This document shows positions 40,227 to 50,191 of a stretch of 64,000 bases of DNA, one piece after another. The notes under the pieces were generated by a model. The model ran no database searches, was not told the DNA's origin, and saw only the letters and a list, made by a program, of their open reading frames with translations. Each line of letters begins with the position of its first letter. Position 1 is the stretch's first letter. Source of the DNA: Acinetobacter brisouii CIP 110357 (lineage in GTDB: Bacteria; Pseudomonadota; Gammaproteobacteria; Pseudomonadales; Moraxellaceae); NCBI RefSeq assembly GCF_000488275.1, contig NZ_KI530763.1, forward strand, positions 248,001 through 312,000, given 5' to 3'. The translations under genes and the position numbers were made by a program.

Positions 40227-42191
40227 TTAGAGCAACAAACTACGAATGTCAGCCAATAGTTTGGTCAACTTATTGCTAAAGCGCGCAGCATCTGCACCAT
40301 TAATCACGCGGTGGTCATAAGACAATGACAATGGCAACATCAAGCGTGGCTCAAACTCTTTACCATTCCATACAGGTTGCATGGTTGCAGGAGAAATACC
40401 CAAAATCGCAACTTGTGGCCAGTTCACCAATGGGGTAAACGCTGTACCACCGATTGCGCCCAAGCTTGTAATGGTAAAGTTCGCACCTTGTAAGTCTTTT
40501 GGTGATAATTTTTTATCACGCGCTTTCTTACTCAGCTCACCTAACTCAACTGCAATTTGCTTAATGGTTTTTTGGTCTGGGTTACGTAGTACAGGAACCG
40601 TCAAACCATCTGGGGTTGCAACTGCAATACCCATATGGATTTCGTTGCGTAACAACACAGATTTACCATCATCTGCCAAGTGGCCTGCAAATTCGCGCTC
40701 TTCTTTGAGTAAGTGCGCAACCGCTTTAATGATGAATGCCATAATGGTCAGACTAATGCCTTCTTTCTTAAAGTTGCCTTTAAGATCATTACGCCATGTT
40801 TCAAGCTCAGTAATATCAGCAAGGTCAAATTGCGTCACTTGAGGAATAAAGTTATTCAATGACAGTTGCGGAATTGAAACTTGTTGTAAACGAGTCAGAA
40901 CTTTCTCTTCAACACCACCAAATGCACTGAAGTCTGGTAATGATGGCAAGCCTGATGCAACTGCTGCGGCAGCCGCTTTTGGTGCTTCAACAGGCGCTGT
41001 CAAACGCTGTTTCACATAGGCATAAACGTCGTCTTTCATGACGCGGCCATGCTCGCCAGATGTTTTCACCTGTGCCAAGATCACACCAAGTTCGCGTGCT
41101 AGCTTACGAACCGCAGGGCCTGCATAAACTTTCGCATTTGCAGCTTGCTGTTCTTTGGTCAGCTTATCGGCACCTTGAGTTGCTGCGACTGGAGCTTCAA
41201 CTTTGGCTGCTGGTGCTGCCATTGGTACAGTTTCTGCTTTTGTTGCAGCAGGTCCAGGCGTTGCTGCCGCCACTGGTGCAGCCGCTTGACCTTCTGCCGC
41301 AATCGTTGCAAGCAAGACACCTTGTGATACGCTTTGACCAGACTGTAGGTGAATGGCTTTCACTACACCTGCGACAGTACTCGGGACTTCAACCGTCGCC
41401 TTGTCAGACTCAACTACAACTAGGCTTTGATCCACTTCAACTTTATCGCCGACCTGAACCAAGATTTCAGCCACAACCGCTTTATCTACACCCAGATCAG
41501 GCACTTGAATTTCAACATCGCCTGCAGGTTGTGCCTGTTGTACTGGAGCAGCAGCTTGAGCAACTGCAGCAGGTGCTGGTGTTTCTACTGATGGTGCAAC
41601 AGGTGCTGGTGCAGCAGCAGAAGTTGTTTTAACCTTAATTAAAACCACGCCTTCTTTAACGCTGTCACCTTGTTTAACTTCAATGCTTTCAATCGTACCA
41701 GACACTGTACTTGGCACTTCAACAGAGGCTTTATCAGACTCAAGCAAAACAAGACTGTCGTTTTCTGCAATGCTCTCGCCGACTTTTACCAAGATTTCAG
41801 CAACAAGGGCTTTTTCTACACCAATGTCAGGTACTTGAACTTCAACCACTTGGCTGCTGGTTACTGCTGGTTGAGCCACAGTTTGTGGTGCTGCAACAGG
41901 AGCTGCTGTTTCAGCCACTGGAGCAGGTTTTGCCACTTCTTCTGCTTTGGCAGCAGGCGCTGCGCCTGCTGTTTCAAGCTCAAGCAATACCGTACCTTCA
42001 GTAACGCTATCGCCTTCTTTGATCAAGATACTTTTTACCACACCTGCTGAAGTGCTAGGCACTTCAACAGAGGCTTTATCTGATTCAAGCAAAACCAAAC
42101 TGTCATTTTCAGCAATGCTGTCACCAACTTTAACTAAAATTTCAGCGACTGTTGCTTTATCTACACCGATATCAGGAGTCGTAATTTGCAT
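40227..42191 (-). CDS. aceF: Pyruvate dehydrogenase E2, dihydrolipoamide acetyltransferase
   Basis: Core subunit of the pyruvate dehydrogenase complex; transfers acetyl from lipoamide to CoA. 654 residues. There are three lipoyl domains with modified lysines K39, K154 and K264 (each in ESDKA(S/T)VEVPS), joined by Ala/Pro-rich linkers. A peripheral subunit-binding domain follows (VYAGPAVRKLARELGV, near 360). The catalytic domain has SYDHRVINGADAARF near the C-terminus. It starts two bases after the aceE stop. The E3 gene (lpd) is not beside it. Confidence 0.96.
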   Translation of the reverse strand: MQITTPDIGVDKATVAEILVKVGDSIAENDSLVLLESDKASVEVPSTSAGVVKSILIKEGDSVTEGTVLLELETAGAAPAAKAEEVAKPAPVAETAAPVAAPQTVAQPAVTSSQVVEVQVPDIGVEKALVAEILVKVGESIAENDSLVLLESDKASVEVPSTVSGTIESIEVKQGDSVKEGVVLIKVKTTSAAAPAPVAPSVETPAPAAVAQAAAPVQQAQPAGDVEIQVPDLGVDKAVVAEILVQVGDKVEVDQSLVVVESDKATVEVPSTVAGVVKAIHLQSGQSVSQGVLLATIAAEGQAAAPVAAATPGPAATKAETVPMAAPAAKVEAPVAATQGADKLTKEQQAANAKVYAGPAVRKLARELGVILAQVKTSGEHGRVMKDDVYAYVKQRLTAPVEAPKAAAAAVASGLPSLPDFSAFGGVEEKVLTRLQQVSIPQLSLNNFIPQVTQFDLADITELETWRNDLKGNFKKEGISLTIMAFIIKAVAHLLKEEREFAGHLADDGKSVLLRNEIHMGIAVATPDGLTVPVLRNPDQKTIKQIAVELGELSKKARDKKLSPKDLQGANFTITSLGAIGGTAFTPLVNWPQVAILGISPATMQPVWNGKEFEPRLMLPLSLSYDHRVINGADAARFSNKLTKLLADIRSLLL

Positions 42192-42193
42192 GA

Positions 42194-44896
42194 TTAGTTC
42201 TCCTCTTTATAGTCTGCAACAGCATGCAGTTCAGGTGTTGCTTGCGGTGCCCATGCCACTGGACGGTCTGTATCCAATTCAAAGTTAGAAATCGCATCTT
42301 TGACTAAACGTGCATCAACTTCGCCTTCATCAGCCAACTTTTTCAAAGTTGCAACTACGATATGCGCAGCATCTACACCGAAGTAACTACGTAAGTTCGC
42401 ACGTGTATCTGAACGACCAAAACCGTCTGTACCCAATGCAACAAATGGACGACCATCTGGAAGATAGGCACGGATTTGTTCACTATACGCACGCACGTGA
42501 TCTGTTGCAGAAACCACAATACCTTCTGTACCACGCAACTGTTGAGATACCCAAGATTCTTTCACTTCTTCAGCAACAGGATGTAGGCGATTGTATTCTT
42601 CACATGCCATACCATCACGTGCCAATTCGTTGAAGCTTGTTACACTCCATACGTTTGAATGGATTTGATATTCATCACGTAAGATTTTCGCAGCTTTAAT
42701 CACTTCACGAAGAATCACACCAGAACCCATCAACTGAACTGTTGCTTTTTCATCTTTTTCGAACAAGTACATACCACGTTTAATGCCTTCCTCAGCACCA
42801 TCTGGCATTTCAGGATGCTCGTAGTTTTCGTTCATCACGGTTAAGTAATAGAACACACGCTCTTGATTGACATACATGCGTTTTAAACCGTCATGTACGA
42901 TCACAGCCAACTCATAACCAAAACATGGATCATACGAGATACAGTTTGGAATAGTATTTGCCAAGATATGTGAATGACCGTCTTGGTGCTGTAAGCCTTC
43001 ACCGTTCAGTGTGGTACGACCCGCAGTTGCACCCAACAAGAAACCTTGTGCTTGTGCATCGCCTGCTGCCCATGCAATATCACCAATACGTTGGAAACCA
43101 AACATAGAGTAGTACATGTACATTGGAATCATTGGCAAGTTATTGGTTGAATAACTGGTTGCCAACGCAGCCCATGCGCTCATCGCACCTGCTTCGTTAA
43201 TCCCTTCTTGTAACATGTGACCGTCTTTTGCTTCACGGTAATGCATCAACTGTTCTTGGTCTTCTGGAGTATATTTTTGACCGTGAGCGGCATAAATACC
43301 GAGCTGACGGAACATCCCTTCCAAACCAAAAGTACGTGCTTCATCTGGAACGATTGGCACAACGCGGTCTTTAATCGCTTTCTCTTTCAACAATGCAGCA
43401 ATTAAACGAACCATCACCATCGTAGTAGATTGTTCTTTACCACCAGAACCACTCAACACTGAGTCAAATACAGATAGTTCAGGAATCGCCAAAGATTCGC
43501 TTTCACGACGACGTGCAGGCAAATAACCACCCAAAGACTCACGACGTGCTTTCATGTATTTCATCTCTGGTGAGTTTTCACTAGGACGATAGAATGGAAG
43601 CTCTTCAAGTTGCTCATCTGTAAATGGCAAGTTGAAACGGTTACGAACATATTTCAACGATTCAATTTGCATCTTTTTGATTTGGTGCGTTTTATTGACC
43701 GCTTCAATTTCTTCAGACAGACCATAACCTTTGACAGTTTTTGCCAAGATTACAGTAGGTTGACCTTTAGCTTTGGTCGCTTCTGCATATGCAGCAAAAA
43801 CTTTGTACGGGTCGTGACCACCACGGTTCAGGTTATCAATATCTTCATCGCTTAAGTTTTTAACCAAGGCTTCAGCTTCTGGGTATTTACCAAAGAAGTG
43901 CGCACGTGTATATGCACCACCTTTTACTTGGTAGCGTTGAAAATCACCATCAACTGCTTCTTCCATTACTGCTTTTAAAGCGCCTGATTCATCTTTATCC
44001 AGTAATGGATCCCAATGACGGCCCCAAACCACTTTAATCACACGCCAGCCTGCACCACGGAATAGTGATTCGAGTTCTTGAATGATTTTACCGTTACCAC
44101 GTACAGGACCATCGAGACGCTGTAAGTTACAGTTGACAACCCAAATCAGGTTATCCAGTTTTTCACGACCTGCCAGTGAAATCGCACCCAAGCTCTCTGG
44201 CTCGTCCATTTCACCGTCGCCAAGGTATGCCCAGACTTTACGGTCTTCTTCTTTAATCAAGCCACGGTTCATCAAGTATTTTTGAATATGCGCTTGGTAA
44301 ATCGACATGATTGGACCAAGACCCATTGAAACCGTTGGGAACTGCCAGTAATCAGGCATTAAATATGGATGTGGATACGATGGTAAACCAACACCTGCAA
44401 CTTCACGACGGAAGTTGTTCAAATGTTCTTCAGTCAAACGACCTTCTAAGAATGAACGTGCATAAATCCCTGGTGCACAGTGACCTTGATAATAGATCAT
44501 GTCGCCGCCAAAGTTATCATTGCTTGCACGGAAGAAGTGGTTAAAACCTACATCATACAAGGTTGCTGAAGATGCAAAACTTGCCAAGTGACCACCTAAA
44601 TCATCACCTGTTTTGTTGGCACGTAACACCATCGCCAGCGCATTCCAACGAATCAAAGCACGGATACGGCGTTCCATGTCTTGGTCACCCGGCATTGCAG
44701 GTTGTTCTTCTACAGAAATGGTATTTAGATATGGAGTATTTAGGCGCTGAATAGGAACGTGTTTAGCAATTGCACGCTGATAGAGTTTTTCTAATAAGAA
44801 GGCTGCTCGCTCTGTTCCCATATGTTGTAACACTGAATCAAAAGCATCTTCCCATTCTAGGGTTTCTTGCGCGTCAGAATCGCCATAATACGCCAT
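42194..44896 (-). CDS. aceE: Pyruvate dehydrogenase E1, homodimeric
   Basis: Thiamine diphosphate enzyme that decarboxylates pyruvate and acetylates the E2 lipoyl group. 900 residues, the usual length of single-chain gammaproteobacterial E1. The ThDP motif is visible from GDGEMDEPESLG to VVNCNLQRLDGPV. AGGAAAGG precedes the ATG. It heads the aceE-aceF operon. No pdhR-type regulator gene is adjacent, unlike E. coli. Confidence 0.97.
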   Translation of the reverse strand: MAYYGDSDAQETLEWEDAFDSVLQHMGTERAAFLLEKLYQRAIAKHVPIQRLNTPYLNTISVEEQPAMPGDQDMERRIRALIRWNALAMVLRANKTGDDLGGHLASFASSATLYDVGFNHFFRASNDNFGGDMIYYQGHCAPGIYARSFLEGRLTEEHLNNFRREVAGVGLPSYPHPYLMPDYWQFPTVSMGLGPIMSIYQAHIQKYLMNRGLIKEEDRKVWAYLGDGEMDEPESLGAISLAGREKLDNLIWVVNCNLQRLDGPVRGNGKIIQELESLFRGAGWRVIKVVWGRHWDPLLDKDESGALKAVMEEAVDGDFQRYQVKGGAYTRAHFFGKYPEAEALVKNLSDEDIDNLNRGGHDPYKVFAAYAEATKAKGQPTVILAKTVKGYGLSEEIEAVNKTHQIKKMQIESLKYVRNRFNLPFTDEQLEELPFYRPSENSPEMKYMKARRESLGGYLPARRRESESLAIPELSVFDSVLSGSGGKEQSTTMVMVRLIAALLKEKAIKDRVVPIVPDEARTFGLEGMFRQLGIYAAHGQKYTPEDQEQLMHYREAKDGHMLQEGINEAGAMSAWAALATSYSTNNLPMIPMYMYYSMFGFQRIGDIAWAAGDAQAQGFLLGATAGRTTLNGEGLQHQDGHSHILANTIPNCISYDPCFGYELAVIVHDGLKRMYVNQERVFYYLTVMNENYEHPEMPDGAEEGIKRGMYLFEKDEKATVQLMGSGVILREVIKAAKILRDEYQIHSNVWSVTSFNELARDGMACEEYNRLHPVAEEVKESWVSQQLRGTEGIVVSATDHVRAYSEQIRAYLPDGRPFVALGTDGFGRSDTRANLRSYFGVDAAHIVVATLKKLADEGEVDARLVKDAISNFELDTDRPVAWAPQATPELHAVADYKEEN

Positions 44897-45035
44897 GTTT
44901 CACCTTTCCTTAATCATTTTAGACAACCCGTTATTTTTAACATGTTTTAGATTAAAAAGTTATGGCTACTTTTAAATACAACTAGATACCAACATTCATA
45001 AAATAAATAATCGTTATCTTTAAAATCCTTATTGA

Positions 45036-45068
45036 CAAAAAAATCGCCCATAAGGGCGATTTTTATAA
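45036..45068. terminator. Terminator past the M23 peptidase gene
   Basis: AAATCGCCC (45041-45049) and GGGCGATTT (45054-45062) with flanking A and T runs. It lies about 80 bases beyond the peptidase stop. Confidence 0.8.
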
Positions 45069-45144
45069 AATAACAACAAATCAGCAGGAAGATTTAGAGG
45101 TTTTTACTGCTGATCTGTCACATTACACATTTAAATATTCAAAT

Positions 45145-45831
45145 TTATGGCAACATCGCAAGATAAGTACTTGGGTTCTTACGTTGACCATCTTGTACGA
45201 TTTCATAATGTAAATGCGCACCTGTACAACGACCTGTACAACCGACTTTGGCAATTTCTTCGCCCGCCTGTACACGCTCGCCCACGCTCACTAGCAAACG
45301 TGATGCATGTGCATAACGAGTGATATAACCATTACCGTGGTTAATTTCAATCATTTGACCATAACCATTGACCCAGCCTGAACGAGTCACGACACCAGAA
45401 CCAGAAGCGTAAATTGGAGTGCCATTTGGTGCAGCCAAATCTACACCTGGGTGATATTCAGATTTACCAGCAAAATAACGTGTTCCATACTGTGAACTCA
45501 CACGTACCATACCTGGTAAAGGATTGGCTTTTAACCAAGACAGAACACTTGAACCAGAACCGGTATTTGCAGCAGAAAGGTTTGAACTACCGTATTTTTT
45601 AGTGACTGACGCATTGTTAAATTCAACTGATTTATGACCACGAAGTCTCACATTCACATGTGGTGTCGCATCTTCATCATCAACATCATTACTTTCTACT
45701 GAGTATGAACCTTGTGCAACTGCACGGCTCAATTGTTCAAGACGATCTGTTGAAGATGGAGTCTCAATTAAATCTGCAAATGTCAGTGGCGTCGAGACCA
45801 GTAAAGATAACGCTAATAAAATACGTCGCAT
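45145..45831 (-). CDS. M23 family metallopeptidase (peptidoglycan hydrolase)
   Basis: 228-residue periplasmic protein. The signal peptide is MRRILLALSLLVSTPLTFA. A low-complexity linker (about 45-105) is followed by the LytM/M23 domain. Zinc ligands are His127 and Asp131 in YHPGVDLAAP and His208 in HLHYE, with His206 catalytic. Two cysteines, Cys198 and Cys202, sit in VGCTGRCTGAHLH where most family members have serines, so a local disulfide is possible in the periplasm. It probably cuts peptide cross-links during growth or division. It is divergent from the DciA-like gene. Confidence 0.88.
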   Translation of the reverse strand: MRRILLALSLLVSTPLTFADLIETPSSTDRLEQLSRAVAQGSYSVESNDVDDEDATPHVNVRLRGHKSVEFNNASVTKKYGSSNLSAANTGSGSSVLSWLKANPLPGMVRVSSQYGTRYFAGKSEYHPGVDLAAPNGTPIYASGSGVVTRSGWVNGYGQMIEINHGNGYITRYAHASRLLVSVGERVQAGEEIAKVGCTGRCTGAHLHYEIVQDGQRKNPSTYLAMLP

Positions 45832-45945
45832 AAAAACCTCTAAAAACTGCTTAACTTAAGCATCACGAAAAACAACCTTTGTGCTTCTTGTTTAGACTTA
45901 AACAAGGCTCTAAGATGAATGCCATAGCAAAAATCGGACTCTGCC

Positions 45946-46383
45946 ATGTCACAACCTCGGAATCTATTTCAGTCTAATCCCCCCCAAACAAAGGCTGCAA
46001 ATATTCAGCAACTCACCAAACAAGTACAATATTGGCAGATGCTGACAAAAATCATTCAACCGCTTTTACCACAGCCTGAACAATGGCAAGTGGTTTGCTA
46101 TCAACATGGTGTCTTAATTATCACAGGGGAAAATCAGGCCATGATTAGCCAACTGGGATATTTACAAAAACATTATGTTGCACAATTATCTCAAAAAGAT
46201 GAATTAAGAGATTTACAAAAAATTCAAGTTCGTCTGCGTACAAAAAGTATTCAAAAAAGACCGGTAAACAAAGTTCAACCTATCTCAGCAGAAACACAAC
46301 AAATGTTACAAAGCGCAGCACAGTTTGTGAACGACCCTAAGCTTAGCCAAGCTCTACGCAATTTGGCAAGCGTTATAAAGTAA
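45946..46383 (+). CDS. DUF721/DciA-like protein
   Basis: 145 residues, small and basic. The middle portion (WQMLTKIIQPLLPQPEQWQVVCYQHGVLIITGENQAMISQLGYLQKHYVAQL) fits the DUF721 (DciA) fold, in which a short beta-hairpin surface follows a helix. The C-terminal tail is long and polar. DciA loads the replicative helicase DnaB in bacteria lacking DnaC. The DUF721 gene classically lies next to lpxC, as here, although it is convergent with it. Sequence similarity is modest, so the call leans on context. The ribosome-binding site is weak. Confidence 0.62.
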   Translation: MSQPRNLFQSNPPQTKAANIQQLTKQVQYWQMLTKIIQPLLPQPEQWQVVCYQHGVLIITGENQAMISQLGYLQKHYVAQLSQKDELRDLQKIQVRLRTKSIQKRPVNKVQPISAETQQMLQSAAQFVNDPKLSQALRNLASVIK

Positions 46384-46480
46384 CAAGCTAATTTCGACAG
46401 GCTATTTCTCGATATTTCGCTATTTTTCACACAATTTATATTTTTGTATAATCAATGCGCCTGCCTGAAATTTTAAGGGT

Positions 46481-47383
46481 TTAGCTCACATTCACATACG
46501 GAATTGGGCAATCCTTAATGTCATTAAATGTTACAATTTCATAGTTACTCGGATCGCTCTTCACCTGATGCAACAACTGATTGTTCAATGCATGCCCAGA
46601 CTTGTAAGCATCGAATTTTGCAATAATTTGGTGACCTAGCAAATATAAATCCCCTACTGCATCTAGAATTTTGTGACGTACAAATTCGTCATCGTAGCGT
46701 AGCCCTTCTTCATTCACTACACCTGTTTCATCGACACCAATCGCATTTTCTAGGCTTGCACCTAACGCCAGATTATTGGCTTTCAAGAAATCCAGGTCTT
46801 TCATAAAACCAAAAGTACGTGCATCACTGACTTCATACACAAAGGTTTCAGTTGAAAAATCAATTGTTGCTGACTGATATTCTTTAGCAAATGCAGGGTG
46901 GTCAAAATCAATAGTGAAGTTAAGCTGAAAACCGTGATGTGGGGTAAACGCTGCACGTTTATCGGCAATCGTTGCTTCAACAGGTTTTAAAATTTTAATA
47001 AATTTCTTTGGGGCATCTTGTTCAACAAGCCCACCTTGCATCAGCAAGTAAATAAATGGACCCGCGCTACCATCCATAATTGGAACTTCAGAGGCAGAGA
47101 CTTCTACGATTAAATTATCAATACCCAATGCAGCAATCGCACTCATAACATGTTCAATTGTGCCGACTTTAATTTCATCTTTTACCAAGTTAGAGCACAT
47201 AAATGCTTCTTGGATCAACATGGCATCTGCAGGTAGGTCTACAGGTGGGTTTAAGTCAATACGACGGAACACAATACCCGAGTCAACCGTATGCGGCACA
47301 AAGTTAATCATGACTTTTTGCCCACTGTGTAAACCAATACCACTGGCCTTGACCACACGCTTGAGGGTACGCTGTTTCAACAT
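46481..47383 (-). CDS. lpxC: UDP-3-O-acyl-N-acetylglucosamine deacetylase
   Basis: Zinc amidase committing UDP-GlcNAc to lipid A. 300 residues. Zinc ligands are His78 in GTIEHVMSA, and His237 and Asp241 in [10 protein letters not shown]. His264 in KSGHALNN is the general acid, and the [12 protein letters not shown] segment follows the usual layout. It lies downstream of ftsZ on the same strand with a terminator between, the standard end of the division cluster. Confidence 0.97.
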   Translation of the reverse strand: MLKQRTLKRVVKASGIGLHSGQKVMINFVPHTVDSGIVFRRIDLNPPVDLPADAMLIQEAFMCSNLVKDEIKVGTIEHVMSAIAALGIDNLIVEVSASEVPIMDGSAGPFIYLLMQGGLVEQDAPKKFIKILKPVEATIADKRAAFTPHHGFQLNFTIDFDHPAFAKEYQSATIDFSTETFVYEVSDARTFGFMKDLDFLKANNLALGASLENAIGVDETGVVNEEGLRYDDEFVRHKILDAVGDLYLLGHQIIAKFDAYKSGHALNNQLLHQVKSDPSNYEIVTFNDIKDCPIPYVNVS

Positions 47384-47446
47384 CTGCTATTGTCTTCTAC
47401 CTTTACAAACTGCTCAAGATTAGCATAATTAACCATTGATAAAAAA

Positions 47447-47478
47447 CAAAAAAGGTAGGTCTATTGCCTACCTTTTCT
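47447..47478 (-). terminator. Terminator of ftsZ
   Basis: AAAAGGTAGG (47450-47459) pairs with CCTACCTTTT (47467-47476). Confidence 0.85.
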
Positions 47479-47506
47479 CATTTTAGTAAATTAATTACTA
47501 AAATAA

Positions 47507-48703
47507 TCACTTACCTTGTTGTTTTTTCAAGTAATCTTGAATACTCATCGGGTTAGGACGTGAGCCACCTGTTGATGTTGCTGCTGGACGTGCAGGTGCG
47601 CTATTTGGCTGATACTGGCGCTGAATCGCTGGAATATCATCATCTTCAACGATTTGCTGAGGTTGCTGCTGAGCTACAGCTGCCGCAACGTGTGATGCTG
47701 CCTTAGCACGTGCTTCTGCATTATTAGAATTACGAGTCAGACCTGTTGCAATCACAGTAACGCGAATTTCATCACGTGCATCTGGATCAAATACTGTACC
47801 AAAGAAGACTTCACCTTCATCAAGGTCAACAATTTGGTTCACCACATCGGTAATGATCTGGGTTTCACGCAAAGTTACATCGTTACCACCTGTAATGTTA
47901 ATCAACACGCCCTTCGCGTTCATGATATTTACATTATCAAGTAATGGACTACGAATAGCTAAACGTGCAGCTTCTTCTGCGCGGTCTGGACCTGAGCTTT
48001 TACCTTCACCCATCATGGCATAACCACGAGTACTCATCGCTGTTTTCAAGTCGGCAAAGTCAAGGTTAATGTGACCTGGGCGTACAACCAGATCAAAAAT
48101 ACTACGTACAGCATTCAGCAATACATCGTCTGCTTTACGATAAGCATCTTGCATAGAAATGTCACCATAGACATTGAGCAAGCGTTCGTTTGGAATAATA
48201 ATGAGTGAGTCAACAAACTGTTCAAGTGCCTCAATACCTTTTTCAGCGGATTTTTGACGGCGACGACCTTCAAAATTAAATGGTGTCGTAACAACACCCA
48301 CCGTTAAAATTCCCATTTCTTTGGCAATTTCTGCAACGACAGGAGCAGCACCCGTACCTGTTCCACCACCCATTCCTGCGGTGACAAAGACCATGTCTGC
48401 GCCTTCAAGATGCTGGCGGATCAACTCACGGCTTTCTTCCGCTGCAATTTGTCCGACTTCTGGATTAGCACCAGCACCCAAACCGCGTGTGCTTTGTTCA
48501 CCAAGCTGGATTTTAAATGGGGCATTCATGCGGTCTAAGGCTTGTTTGTCTGTATTCGCACAAACAAATTTTACGCCTTTAATATCAGACTGCACCATAT
48601 GTTGCACAGCGTTACCGCCACCACCACCTACACCAAATACAGTAAAACGGGCTTGACCGTTACCATCGGTTTGTTCGTCGTCTAAAAATTCAAATGAGGC
48701 CAT
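47507..48703 (-). CDS. ftsZ: Cell division GTPase FtsZ
   Basis: Tubulin-like GTPase that forms the Z ring. 398 residues, with [14 protein letters not shown], the tubulin signature [18 protein letters not shown] and the T7 loop [12 protein letters not shown]. After a Gln/Pro-rich linker it ends with a conserved C-terminal peptide ([10 protein letters not shown]) that binds FtsA and ZipA. AAGG precedes the ATG. A 166-base gap separates it from ftsA and probably holds a dedicated promoter. Confidence 0.97.
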   Translation of the reverse strand: MASFEFLDDEQTDGNGQARFTVFGVGGGGGNAVQHMVQSDIKGVKFVCANTDKQALDRMNAPFKIQLGEQSTRGLGAGANPEVGQIAAEESRELIRQHLEGADMVFVTAGMGGGTGTGAAPVVAEIAKEMGILTVGVVTTPFNFEGRRRQKSAEKGIEALEQFVDSLIIIPNERLLNVYGDISMQDAYRKADDVLLNAVRSIFDLVVRPGHINLDFADLKTAMSTRGYAMMGEGKSSGPDRAEEAARLAIRSPLLDNVNIMNAKGVLINITGGNDVTLRETQIITDVVNQIVDLDEGEVFFGTVFDPDARDEIRVTVIATGLTRNSNNAEARAKAASHVAAAVAQQQPQQIVEDDDIPAIQRQYQPNSAPARPAATSTGGSRPNPMSIQDYLKKQQGK

Positions 48704-48869
48704 GACCTTGAGTGTTCCTAATGCTTATTGGCAGCCACTTGAGCCCGTATACTGCCTTGAACGTCTATATAAAATACAATTTTTTTAGGATGCTGTGCTA
48801 AAGCCATCTTTGTCAAGTATAGAACTTTTTGCTTACAACTTCCCAACAATATGCGCCATCAAAACGGAC

Positions 48870-50132
48870 TTAGAAAATCGATTTTAGTTTATTGTTTAAC
48901 GAATTCCATCCATTTTTTAAACGATTCATCATCGTTTTATCTCTATTTTCGTCGGCAACTTCAATTGCATCAGGTATTTCACTTTGACTATACATCAATA
49001 AACCCGCAGCAGTAGTATATTGCGAACGACGTAAAGCGGCTAAATATGCATCATCTGCACCGACCTGTAAAGGTGGATTACCTAAATGTGCTGAAACCCC
49101 AAAGATTCTACGCGCCAAACTGACCATACCTTCAATCTGACAAGCATCACCTGTAAGCACAACGCCATGATATAGTCCGTGGATTGCGCCCGTTTCATCA
49201 AGATCATTACGAATAGTATTTAAAATTTGTTCGTAACGCGCAATGATAATTTCACTCAATTCAATACGACTAATGGTCTGCGGCCCTTCAATCCCCTGCA
49301 CATGCAACATATGATCGGGTTTAACCACATTCATATCGACACAGCCATGCAGAATTTTGATTCGCTCAGCTTCTTCAGTTGTGGTTTGCAAGACAGCAGC
49401 GATATCACGGGTCACATGCTCACCGCCCACTGCATAGGTCTTGGTTAATGCTAAACGACCATCGAGGTAAACTGCAAGATTGGTTGTACCCGCACCAATA
49501 TCGAGTAAGCATACGCCATAATCTTTTTCATCCTGCAACAAGCTCGCTTCGGCTGTTGCCAAGCATGAAATAACCATGCGCTCAACGCCAATATTGGCAC
49601 CCTTCATCGCACGATCAAGGTTCTGCATGGTGCTAATTGGCAACATCATCAACTGATAGTGCCCTGTCATACTATGTGCTGACATGTTAATTGGGTTAAT
49701 CACCCATTGTTGGGAATCATCAAGCTCAAAACCCAATGGTACAGCACTAGCAAGATAATGATCTGGCGTAATATGACTGGCCTTAGCAAGTTCTAGTGCA
49801 CGCACAACTTCATTGGTGGTAATGGTATGATCAGGATTGGCAATCGGGGTACGCCCTGCTGCATAAAAGCTTTTTAAATCAGTACTTGGAATCGAAATCC
49901 AGGCAGAATGTACACGACATTCTGCCATATTTTCAGCTTCTGACACTGCATTTTTAATGGCAGAAATCACTTTATCCAGACTAACTATTTTACCTTTGTT
50001 CATACCGCGATTGCGCGCAGTTGCCATACCAACAACCTGAATATTGTCAGGTGCATGAACTTTACCTATCAAGACTGAAACTTTATGCGTCCCGATGTCT
50101 ATTGCTACAACTGAGGGAACCGCTTCACTCAT
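48870..50132 (-). CDS. ftsA: Cell division protein FtsA
   Basis: Actin-fold ATPase that tethers FtsZ to the membrane. 420 residues. ATP-site motifs are VVAIDIGTHKVSVLIG at the start and LLDIGAGTTNLAVY in the middle. The chain ends in an amphipathic, basic C-terminal helix (NRLKNGWNSLNNKLKSIF), the membrane target. TAGGTA precedes the ATG. It follows ftsQ in the cluster. Confidence 0.96.
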   Translation of the reverse strand: MSEAVPSVVAIDIGTHKVSVLIGKVHAPDNIQVVGMATARNRGMNKGKIVSLDKVISAIKNAVSEAENMAECRVHSAWISIPSTDLKSFYAAGRTPIANPDHTITTNEVVRALELAKASHITPDHYLASAVPLGFELDDSQQWVINPINMSAHSMTGHYQLMMLPISTMQNLDRAMKGANIGVERMVISCLATAEASLLQDEKDYGVCLLDIGAGTTNLAVYLDGRLALTKTYAVGGEHVTRDIAAVLQTTTEEAERIKILHGCVDMNVVKPDHMLHVQGIEGPQTISRIELSEIIIARYEQILNTIRNDLDETGAIHGLYHGVVLTGDACQIEGMVSLARRIFGVSAHLGNPPLQVGADDAYLAALRRSQYTTAAGLLMYSQSEIPDAIEVADENRDKTMMNRLKNGWNSLNNKLKSIF

Positions 50133-50191
50133 TACCTACTACCATTGATTTATGATTAATTATTGGCATAGCGCCGGCCAGTATTCCAATA

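Noticed and set aside
40381..42050. Long plus-strand frames opposite aceF
   Set aside because: They mirror the Ala/Pro/Val-rich coding strand (Leu/Gln- or Cys/Phe-rich repeats), have no start signals, and lie wholly inside a clear gene.
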